A stretch of DNA of 64,000 bases from assembly GCA_964639245.1 (NCBI GenBank), contig CAZXCU010000020.1, forward strand, positions 24,604-88,603, written 5' to 3'. Of the stretch, positions 33,927 to 41,150 are shown piece by piece. Source of the DNA: SB15 sp964639245. GTDB lineage: Bacteria > Chloroflexota > Anaerolineae > Aggregatilineales > J027. The notes under the pieces were generated by a model. It was not told where the DNA came from, did no database searches, and saw nothing but the letters and a program-made list of their open reading frames with translations. Both the position numbers and the translations under genes were made by a program. How positions within the stretch are numbered: the stretch's first letter is position 1; the number at the start of each line of letters is the position of its first letter.

Positions 33927-35351
33927 ATGTACGATGCAGCTCTGTTGGGATTAGGCACAACTGAACATGAAATAGCGATTGAAAATTTGCCGGTTCAGGG
34001 GCAAATTCCGACTTGGCTGTCAGGCACACTCATCCGCAATGGCCCCGGCGCTTTTCAAATAGGGCAGCAGCACTATCGGCATTGGTTCGATGGGTTGGCA
34101 ATGCTGCATCGTTTTGTCTTTCAAGGGGGGCAGGTTTCCTATGCCAATAAATTCATTCAGGGCAAGGCGTATCAAAGCGCCTGCGAAGCCAATCAAATTA
34201 CCTATTCGGAATTTGCGACTGACCCCTGCCGTTCACTCTTTAGCCGTGTGATGGCAGTTTTTTCGCCACAAATTACGGACAGTGCCAAAGTCAACATCGG
34301 TAAATTAGCCGAACGCTATATCGCTTTGTGTGAAACCCCGATTCAAATTGAATTTGACCCTCAAACATTAGAAACCGTAGGGGTTTTCAATTATGAGCAG
34401 GGGAATGTGGGGCAGATGACCACCGCCCACCCGCATTTTGATGAAGATTCTGTTTATAATGTGGTCACACGCTTCAATCGTGTCAGCCAATACCGTGTCT
34501 ATGAAATGCGTGCCGGAGGACACCCGCATCAGATTGCGGCTGTACCTGTACAGATGCCCGCTTATATGCACAGTTTTGGGATGAGTCAAAATTACATTAT
34601 CATCACAGAATTTCCTTTGGTGGTTCATTCCCTCAGTTTGCTGTTATGGCTAAAACCTTTCATTGAAAATTACCAATGGAAGCCCCGTCGGGGAACCCCT
34701 TTTTATGTGATTCATCGGCATACAGGCGAATTGGTCGGGCGTTATGAAAGCGATGCGTTTTTTGCCTTTCACCATGTGAATGCGTTTGAGGTAGGTGATG
34801 AATTGGTCGTGGATATTGATGCTTATGAAGATGCGAGCATCATTCAGTCTTATTATCTCAATCGCCTTCAGGATGCAGCTAATGAACTGCCCTTTGGAAA
34901 TTTACGGCGCTATCGGATTCCCTTAAAACAGAAAAAAGGCTACCTTACCTACGAAGTCCTCTCGGACACCTGCATTGAACTTCCACGCATTGATTATGCA
35001 CGGGTCAATATGGTCAAAGATTATCGTTATGTGTATGGCATTGGTCTCCGTCATCGGCAAGGTTTTTACAATCAACTGGTGAAAATTGACCTTAAAACCG
35101 GCAGCACCCTCACTTGGTCAGAAACAGACTGCTATCCGGGAGAGGGAGTGTTTGTCGCTGCACCTGCTCCTAAAACCGAAGATGATGGGGTCATCCTGTC
35201 GGTGGTCTTAGATGCAGTGAAAAGAACCTCTTTTTTGCTTGTGCTGGATGCACCCTCTTTGACAGAAATTGGACGGGCAGAAATCCCTCAGCCTGTGCTG
35301 TTTGGTTATCACGGGGAATTTTTCAATACGCCTGCGTCTGTCACGCCCTGA
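33927..35351 (+). CDS. Carotenoid cleavage oxygenase (RPE65/CCD family)
   Basis: A 474-aa non-heme iron enzyme. Four histidines expected to hold Fe(II) are visible: about His168 (TTAHPHF), His215 (YMHSFGMS), His282 or 283 (AFHHVNAFE) and about His462 (GYHGEF). The start LIRNGPGAF and HWFDGLAMLHRF are family marks. Such enzymes cut carotenoids to apocarotenoids, for example beta-carotene to retinal. In this operon only crtB and crtI accompany it, with no cyclase, so the substrate could be a linear carotenoid. It is the third and last operon gene. Confidence 0.92.
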   Translation: MYDAALLGLGTTEHEIAIENLPVQGQIPTWLSGTLIRNGPGAFQIGQQHYRHWFDGLAMLHRFVFQGGQVSYANKFIQGKAYQSACEANQITYSEFATDPCRSLFSRVMAVFSPQITDSAKVNIGKLAERYIALCETPIQIEFDPQTLETVGVFNYEQGNVGQMTTAHPHFDEDSVYNVVTRFNRVSQYRVYEMRAGGHPHQIAAVPVQMPAYMHSFGMSQNYIIITEFPLVVHSLSLLLWLKPFIENYQWKPRRGTPFYVIHRHTGELVGRYESDAFFAFHHVNAFEVGDELVVDIDAYEDASIIQSYYLNRLQDAANELPFGNLRRYRIPLKQKKGYLTYEVLSDTCIELPRIDYARVNMVKDYRYVYGIGLRHRQGFYNQLVKIDLKTGSTLTWSETDCYPGEGVFVAAPAPKTEDDGVILSVVLDAVKRTSFLLVLDAPSLTEIGRAEIPQPVLFGYHGEFFNTPASVTP

Positions 35352-35359
35352 AAATACCA

Positions 35360-35387
35360 TTGACAGCCGATTTTTGCTGTTTATAAT
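35360..35387 (+). promoter_or_regulatory. Consensus promoter of the tRNA gene
   Basis: TTGACA (35360-35365), a 16-base spacer and TATAAT (35382-35387): both boxes match consensus exactly. The tRNA starts 14 bases later. Confidence 0.9.
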
Positions 35388-35400
35388 GGTAAAAAGATAG

Positions 35401-35472
35401 GCCGATGTAGCTCAACGGCAGAGCAGACGAATCATAATCGTCGGGTTACTGGTTCAAATCCGGTCATCGGCA
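35401..35472 (+). tRNA. tRNA with anticodon CAT (elongator tRNA-Met, or tRNA-Ile2)
   Basis: A full cloverleaf folds: acceptor GCCGATG/CATCGGC, D-arm GCTC/GAGC, anticodon arm GACGA/TCGTC with loop ATCATAA (CAT at 35433-35435), T-arm ACTGG/CCGGT with loop TTCAAAT, and discriminator A. The CCA end is not encoded. The anticodon stem lacks the three G-C pairs, and the first acceptor pair is a normal G-C, so it is not the initiator. An elongator Met is the likeliest reading. A lysidine-modified Ile2 cannot be excluded by sequence. Confidence 0.93.
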
Positions 35473-35480
35473 CACACAAA

Positions 35481-35505
35481 AGCCCACTTCTGAGTGGGTT
35501 TTTTT
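35481..35505 (+). terminator. Intrinsic terminator of the tRNA gene
   Basis: A perfect 6-bp core stem CCCACT/AGTGGG (35483-35488, 35493-35498) with a 4-base loop, flanked by A and T runs and followed by seven T. Confidence 0.92.
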
Positions 35506-35522
35506 CATGATGGGATTTTGCC

Positions 35523-35924
35523 ATGTACACCCTTGAAGACTTCCACCAAGAGTTTCCCGATGACAAAGCCTGCCTTGAGTGGTTAAAAAATTATCGCTGG
35601 CCTGACGGGATTTTCTGTGAAACATGCCAAAAGGTTACAAAGCATCACCTTCTCAAAAATAACAGGTCATATGGCTGTCAATACTGTGGTAATCAAGTTT
35701 ACCCTACTGCGAATACTATGTTTCATAAGTCTGCAACACCGCTTAAAAAATGGTTTTTGGTTATTTATCTTATGGTTGAATCAGATGGCAACCATCCTAT
35801 AAGAGAACTCGGTTATAAGCTGAACTTGAGCTATAGAACTGCATGGCGAATGAAAAAGTTAATTGTCACTCGCCTTAACGCTGGCGAAAAATTCTTTATG
35901 GCAGACAAAAAACTTACGGATTAA
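35523..35924 (+). pseudogene. IS1595-type transposase remnant (zinc ribbon and HTH part)
   Basis: A 133-aa reading frame beginning MYTLEDFHQEFPDDKACLEWL. It has the zinc ribbon FCETCQ and YGCQYCGNQVYPTANTMFHKS, then a short HTH-like segment LNLSYRTAWRMKKLIV. This is the N-terminal part of IS1595-family transposases. The DDE/DDN catalytic domain that should follow (about 150 residues) is absent, and the frame ends in a unique tail. It may be a decayed insertion or a domesticated DNA-binding protein. It begins 18 bases after the tRNA terminator and is more AT-rich than the flanks. Its end overlaps the convergent RhuM gene by 11 bases. Confidence 0.8.
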
Positions 35925-36858
35925 GTTGTGGCGGCTCAGCTTTTGGCTTTTCATTGAATTTGGCGAGTTCTTCCCGTACTTTATCTTCCATTGCTTTACG
36001 TGAAACTTTGCCTGAATCACTTAAAAGTTTTTTGTCGTGAAAGCGGATGAAATCATCTAATTTTCGTAACCAATCTGCCATGTACATCGGTTTTTGTTCC
36101 ACCGTTTGAAGTTCACCAAATATTAGGAACTGCTCTACCATGAGTTCGAGCCGTTTTAATTCTAGCTCCTCCAAATAATTTTTGGCAACTTCGGCATCTT
36201 TGCGGGTGATGATTTGGCCTTTCCAATTGGTCAGCCCCAAGTTTTGCTTGTCGCTTCCAATCCGTTCAACAATCAATTCGGCAGCCGTTCTGCCATGAAT
36301 AGCATAGTGAAATTTATTTTGAACTGTCGCATAAAACTGTTTGGCGTACTCTGTTTGCGGGTTGTAATCTATACTCGTGGCAAAAATATCCTTGACCTTC
36401 TCATAAAAATTCTTTTCGGAAGTTCGTATCGAGCGTACACGCTCCATCAATTCATCAAAGTAGTTGGTTTGCCCGCCTGACAACCGAGCATCGTCCATGA
36501 CAAAGCCTTTGATGATATATTCCCTCAATGTTTTGGTTGCCCAAATACGAAATTGTGTTCCCCGATGCGACTTAACTCGATAGCCTATCGAAATAATTAC
36601 ATCCAAGTTGTAATACTTGGTCTTATATTGTTTCCCGTCACTGGCAGTAGTTCGGAATTCCCGAACCACTGATTCCTCATCAAGTTCTTTTTCGTCAAAA
36701 ACATTTTTTATATGTTCGCTAATAGTTGCTTTTGACTTTTGGAATAGTTCTCCCATCTGAGCCTGAGTAATCCACACATTTTCATCCTCGTAGGTAACTT
36801 GCACAACTGTTTGACCGTCTTCCGTTTGGTACATGATAATTTGATTTTCTTCTGACAT
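35914..36858 (-). CDS. RhuM-family protein
   Basis: A 314-aa soluble protein. The N-terminal third has a winged-HTH-like block (VWITQAQMGELFQKSKATISEHI, split by a conserved EKELDEESVVREFRTTA). The middle has YNLDVIISIGYRVKSHRGTQFR and WATKTLREYIIKGF, the signature of the RhuM (virulence protein) family, which includes many phage- and island-borne genes and some abortive or toxin-associated ones. The true role is unknown. The ATG at 36858 has AAGGGAA upstream. A longer frame to 36939 is not supported. With the transposase remnant and the adjacent tRNA it looks like horizontally acquired cargo. Confidence 0.9.
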   Translation of the reverse strand: MSEENQIIMYQTEDGQTVVQVTYEDENVWITQAQMGELFQKSKATISEHIKNVFDEKELDEESVVREFRTTASDGKQYKTKYYNLDVIISIGYRVKSHRGTQFRIWATKTLREYIIKGFVMDDARLSGGQTNYFDELMERVRSIRTSEKNFYEKVKDIFATSIDYNPQTEYAKQFYATVQNKFHYAIHGRTAAELIVERIGSDKQNLGLTNWKGQIITRKDAEVAKNYLEELELKRLELMVEQFLIFGELQTVEQKPMYMADWLRKLDDFIRFHDKKLLSDSGKVSRKAMEDKVREELAKFNEKPKAEPPQLNP

Positions 36859-37060
36859 GATAAATTCCCTTTCTATTAGTTTAAGAAAAGGATAATATAC
36901 GCCATACTCTCTGTAAATATATACATATAATACGGTCAAAATATGTATTTAATGTGATTTTGAATTTGGGATGAAACTCGTCTAAAGAAGCGCTAAAATT
37001 ACCCATACGCTTAATCTTCGGCGATACTTGGTAAATAAAGACATTGATAAAGGAATCGGT

Positions 37061-37477
37061 ATGACAGTCGTAGCAAAAATCCGCCCGGATGAGGATATTT
37101 TAGAGGACATTCGTGAATTTGTACGCGGTTATGACCCGCTCAAACGCGATAGAGAACATTTTGAATGTACATCGGTCAATGGGCATGTAAGTTTGAAGGG
37201 ACACACCCGTTCCGCAAAATCGCGCCGTGTGCTGGTAGATAATGTGCCGGATGTTCCCGGTGTGGTTAGTATGGATGCCAGTCAATTGTATGATGATGAA
37301 ACCCTGCGTTTTGATGTGGGTAAAGTGCTGCCCCATGGGACGTTTGTTCGGGTCAATTATGGCTCGGTGGTCATTACAGGAACGCTCCCTGCTGGCACAG
37401 ATGTTCATGCGGTGGTTGAAGCGGTCAAATCCGTGGAAGGTGTGCGGGCTGACCGCGTAGAAACTGAATTTATCTAG
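37061..37477 (+). CDS. BON-domain protein (double BON-like)
   Basis: A 138-aa soluble protein. The first half has DEDILEDIREFVRGYDP, then VNGHVSLKGHTRSAKSRRVLVDNVPDVPGV. The second half has VNYGSVVITGTLPAGTDVHAVVEAVKSVEGV. Both halves match the BON pattern of a helix, a strand with V-x-L-x-G, a helix and a GV turn. There is no signal peptide, so a cytoplasmic role is likely, unlike classic OsmY. It starts at ATG 37061 with AAGGA upstream and ends three bases before rqcH, so the two are probably co-translated. Confidence 0.75.
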   Translation: MTVVAKIRPDEDILEDIREFVRGYDPLKRDREHFECTSVNGHVSLKGHTRSAKSRRVLVDNVPDVPGVVSMDASQLYDDETLRFDVGKVLPHGTFVRVNYGSVVITGTLPAGTDVHAVVEAVKSVEGVRADRVETEFI

Positions 37478-37480
37478 CCC

Positions 37481-39190
37481 ATGTACTTTGATTACTTCAC
37501 GGCTGCCGCGCTGGTCGATGAACTCAATGATTCGCTGGTGGGGGGACGTGTTCAGAAAATTGTTGAAATTGATGATGTGTCGCTGGGCATGGAAATTTAC
37601 AGTCAGCGTTCGCGGCATTATCTGTTTCTTTCGGCTGACCCCAACACCGCACGGATTCATCTGACCGATGATAAGTTGCGACGGGGGTCGCCGTATGATT
37701 CGCCTTTGGTGTTACGGCTCAAAAAAGAAATTGACGGCGCATTGATTCTGGCGGTGCGGCAGCCAGCATGGGAGCGCATCATCATTTTGGATTTTGGCAC
37801 ACCGGACGGGGAATATTCGCTGATTCTTGAACCCGTCGAACGGCGGGCGAATATCATTTTGGTCGAAAACGAGACCATTCTGGAATGTGTGCGGCGGGTA
37901 GGCGCAGATGAAAACCGTGTGCGTCAGCTTTTGCCGGGCTATACCTATCACCCACCGCCACCGCAACCCAAACTCCCCCCAGCACTCATCACGGTTGAGG
38001 ACATCAAAAAATTTCTGGATGAAGACGTTTACGCTAAAGCGCCCCAATCGCTGACACGGCGAATTCATGGGCTAAGTCCGCTACTTGCCCGTGAAATAAT
38101 CTACCGCGCTACCGGACGGGCAAACTGCCCTGCGGCAGATACGAGTCCGCGTGAGGTGTTTCGCGCCTATCAAGAAGTCATGCTGCCACTCTTAGAGCGC
38201 GATTGGCAGGTGGGCATCACGCGGGAAAATGGCGAAATCACCGCCTATTCGGTCTATCCCCTCACCCATAAACCGCCGTGGGAAAAAGTTACTGCCATCA
38301 GTGCAGCGCTGGAATTATTCTACGGGGAAATTTCCGGCGAAGCCGCTTATGAAGCAGGCAAAAAGCCGCTCTATGAACAAATCAAAAATGCGGAAAAACG
38401 GCTGAACGGCAAACTTTACAGCCTGCAAAAACAGGAACGCGATGAAGCGGAAGTGGAAAAACTGCGTCAAGCGGGAGAACTGCTGCTGGGGTATCAATTT
38501 CAGATTAAAAAAGGCATGACCGAATTTGAAGCAGAATATGATTTTGACAGCCCACCGCTTAAAATCAAACTTGATCCTCTCAAAACGGCGGTAGAAAATG
38601 CCAAAACGTATTTTGAAAAATATGAAAAAGCCAAACGTTCCCGCCAAGCACTCCCCGAATTGATTTTGAATGTCGAGCGTGAACTGCGCTATTTGCTGCA
38701 ACTGGAAGCTGATTTAGAACTGGCAGCGAATTGGCCTGAAATTGGCGAAGTCCAGCAGGCATTGCAAGAGGGCGGCTATTGGCGTGGGCAAAAGGTCAAA
38801 GCACCCGCCGGACAAAAATCCGCACCGTATAAAGTCATTGCGGATGATGGAACAGTCATCTGGATAGGCCGCAACAGCCGTCAAAATGAAGATGTCACCT
38901 TTGGCAAAGGCGCGAACGAGGACATCTGGCTTCATGCGCGGGGTGTTCCGGGGTCGCATGTGGTCATCAAAACCCATGGGCGCAAAATAGATAAACAGGT
39001 GATTGAAGAAGCCGCCGCCTATGCAGCTTACTACAGCAAAGCCCGCAAGGAAAAAGCGGTGGATGTGATTGTGACCGAACGCAAGCATGTTCGCAAAATC
39101 AAAGGCGGTAAGCCGGGCATGGTGCGTGTCATGGAGCAGAGTTTTCCAACAGCGCGGGTTACACCTAAACCAGCTAAAACTGAGGAATAA
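37481..39190 (+). CDS. rqcH: Ribosome quality-control protein RqcH (NFACT family)
   Basis: A 569-aa cytosolic protein that recruits tRNA-Ala to obstructed 50S subunits and directs alanine tailing of stalled peptides. NFACT-N begins MYFDYFTAAALVDELNDSLVGGRVQKI, a charged coiled coil spans about residues 290-430, and the NFACT-R domain holds GKGANEDIWLHARGVPGSHVVI. Length is normal. The older label is fibronectin-binding protein FbpA. It is preceded by the BON gene and followed after two bases by a small membrane-protein gene. Confidence 0.95.
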   Translation: MYFDYFTAAALVDELNDSLVGGRVQKIVEIDDVSLGMEIYSQRSRHYLFLSADPNTARIHLTDDKLRRGSPYDSPLVLRLKKEIDGALILAVRQPAWERIIILDFGTPDGEYSLILEPVERRANIILVENETILECVRRVGADENRVRQLLPGYTYHPPPPQPKLPPALITVEDIKKFLDEDVYAKAPQSLTRRIHGLSPLLAREIIYRATGRANCPAADTSPREVFRAYQEVMLPLLERDWQVGITRENGEITAYSVYPLTHKPPWEKVTAISAALELFYGEISGEAAYEAGKKPLYEQIKNAEKRLNGKLYSLQKQERDEAEVEKLRQAGELLLGYQFQIKKGMTEFEAEYDFDSPPLKIKLDPLKTAVENAKTYFEKYEKAKRSRQALPELILNVERELRYLLQLEADLELAANWPEIGEVQQALQEGGYWRGQKVKAPAGQKSAPYKVIADDGTVIWIGRNSRQNEDVTFGKGANEDIWLHARGVPGSHVVIKTHGRKIDKQVIEEAAAYAAYYSKARKEKAVDVIVTERKHVRKIKGGKPGMVRVMEQSFPTARVTPKPAKTEE

Positions 39191-39192
39191 GA

Positions 39193-39459
39193 TTGGAAGA
39201 AAAACCCAAACGCTCAAAAGATGCCAGAAAAGAAATAGCACTTTTTTTGTATCTTATCATTGCCGTACTTATGATAATCAGTTTTTTGATTCTAAGTACC
39301 TTCGGGCCTGATAAAAATGGTGTCACCGTAGATAACTCGCGTACCGTTAACGGCCCGCTTCCCAAAAAAGGTCAGGGGTTTGGTGTTTTAATATTGTCTG
39401 TTTTCTTGCTAGGTATAGGTGCTAGTTTTGCTGTTCATCACTGGACAAATCGTGAATGA
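39193..39459 (+). CDS. Small two-helix membrane protein
   Basis: An 88-aa protein with helix 1 (about 17-37, LFLYLIIAVLMIISFLIL) and helix 2 (about 63-80, VLILSVFLLGIGASFAVHH), separated by an outside or inside loop of about 25 residues. The start is TTG at 39193, with GAGGAATAAGA just upstream, inside the end of the rqcH region. The stop overlaps the next ATG (ATGA). No family is recognised. The tight coupling suggests a membrane-related function with the secreted protein that follows. Confidence 0.6.
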   Translation: MEEKPKRSKDARKEIALFLYLIIAVLMIISFLILSTFGPDKNGVTVDNSRTVNGPLPKKGQGFGVLILSVFLLGIGASFAVHHWTNRE

Positions 39460-41150
39460 AAAATATTTTTCTGCTTTTTCTGATACTTTTTATTTGCTTT
39501 CCACTACTTCAACCAATTAAAGCCCAACCACAAGGCAGCGATTTAAAAATCCTTGCCTTTTACTATAGCTGGTATGGCGAAGCGGATTGGGCAGACACCC
39601 GCCGTATGCCCGATTTTCCTGTCGAAACTTATCCCTATGGCGACCCACAGGCGATTGAAAATCATGTGATAGAAGGTAAAGCTGCTGGATTAGATGGTTT
39701 TGTGATGAGTTGGTACGGCTCAGAACAAGCCAATCCCACCGATGCCCATTTCCGCTATTTGTTAGCAGCCGCAGAAAAACATGATTTTCTGGCAGCGATT
39801 GATTTTGATATGGGGAGCGCGTTTAGTGGCTCAATTGCCACGCTGACAGAAAATTTGCGCTTCATGTACGCCAATTATTTGAACCATCCGAATTATTTAA
39901 CGTATGATGGGCGACCTGTTGTTTTTTTCTGGAACAATCGGCGGTTTGGGCGGGGGGAATGGGAAGAACTGCGCCTCAAAGTTGACCCGAACCATACCGC
40001 CATCTGGATAGCAGAGGGGGTGGATCCCGGTTGGGTCGGTTCGACATGGGATGGCTTAAATGCGTATAACATCGCGTGGGCAATTGACCCCGCCAGCAAA
40101 TTAAAAGAATTTGAACGGGGGACGCGCAAACAGGGCGGAATCTGGATTGCAACGGCCATGCCCGGTTGGAATGATACCGGCTTGGTTGACCAGCGCGGAA
40201 CAGGGGCTTTTGCTGTCCCAAGGCGGGAAGGCGACTATTTTCGGGAGACGTTCGCAGCTGCGATTGCCACGCAACCCGATATGTTGATGATTACCAGTTA
40301 TAACGAATGGCTGGAAGGGTCATACCTTGCCAGCAGCATCAACCACGGGGAATTTTACGTCAATTTGACCCGTGAATTGATTGAAAATTACCGCGCTGCG
40401 CCTATTGAAAGCTCACCTGAAATTCTTCCAACCGGGGTAACAGGCCAATCTACGACTAAGTTACGCTTGCGAAGTGGGCCGGGGCAGGGTTATCGGGATA
40501 TTGGCGGGATTGAAAGCGGGGATACCTTTCCAATTCTCAGCAAAATTCAAGATTGGATTCTGATTGAACATGCTGGTCAGCGTGGGTGGGTGAATTACAA
40601 TTTCGTGCAAACTTTAGGGGATGTGACCGCGATTCCTGAAATCTGGTGGTATTTGCCAACCCGTGAACGCCAAGCCACCGCCGATATTTTAGCCCCGCAG
40701 GTAGGCTATCTGGTGCAGCCACAAGCAGATAATTTTACGCTCTGGTCATGGCCTAACGAAACAGGGGCAATTTTGGGAGAAGCCAGCGATTCATTGCCAA
40801 TTACAGGCGTTTATCGGGGCTATTATCAAACGGCTGCGGGGTGGGTCTTGGCTTCCGAAGTTGAAATGGTCACAGCATCAGGGGAATCAGTAGATTCTAT
40901 TTTAGCGGAAATGAATCGCTTAATTCCCGATGAGTCAGGCATTTTCGCTCAAGCTACGACGGATATGGTGATTCGCCAAGCCCCCAATGGCACACGGATT
41001 GGATCGTTCCCCTTTCAGGCAGTTGCGCCTGCACTGGCAATTTCCTCGGATGGACAGTGGATTCAGATTGAATTTGCAGGTGTCACCGGATGGGTGAGCC
41101 GTTTATATGCGACACCGCACGGCGACTTTAAAACCCTGCCTGTTCGCTAG
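39456..41150 (+). CDS. Secreted GH99-like glycosidase with SH3-type repeats
   Basis: A 564-aa protein with a signal peptide (MKNIFLLFLILFICFPLL, then a QPQGSD cleavage region). Residues about 30-310 match the GH99/GH71-like fold: LKILAFYYSWYGEADW, then GLDGFVMSWYGSE, and near the end TSYNEWLEG. Three bacterial SH3-like repeats follow (about 325-375, 410-470 and 495-560), for example TKLRLRSGPGQGYRDIGG and DWILIEHAGQRGWVNYNFV, which usually bind cell-wall material. It may trim mannose-type surface glycans. The substrate is inferred from the family only. The stop codons of this and the convergent gene share CTAG. Confidence 0.8.
   Translation: MKNIFLLFLILFICFPLLQPIKAQPQGSDLKILAFYYSWYGEADWADTRRMPDFPVETYPYGDPQAIENHVIEGKAAGLDGFVMSWYGSEQANPTDAHFRYLLAAAEKHDFLAAIDFDMGSAFSGSIATLTENLRFMYANYLNHPNYLTYDGRPVVFFWNNRRFGRGEWEELRLKVDPNHTAIWIAEGVDPGWVGSTWDGLNAYNIAWAIDPASKLKEFERGTRKQGGIWIATAMPGWNDTGLVDQRGTGAFAVPRREGDYFRETFAAAIATQPDMLMITSYNEWLEGSYLASSINHGEFYVNLTRELIENYRAAPIESSPEILPTGVTGQSTTKLRLRSGPGQGYRDIGGIESGDTFPILSKIQDWILIEHAGQRGWVNYNFVQTLGDVTAIPEIWWYLPTRERQATADILAPQVGYLVQPQADNFTLWSWPNETGAILGEASDSLPITGVYRGYYQTAAGWVLASEVEMVTASGESVDSILAEMNRLIPDESGIFAQATTDMVIRQAPNGTRIGSFPFQAVAPALAISSDGQWIQIEFAGVTGWVSRLYATPHGDFKTLPVR

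Noticed and set aside
36940..37060. A duplicated tRNA 3' end marking the right border of the island
   Set aside because: No copy of the tRNA T-arm or acceptor sequence was found in this gap.
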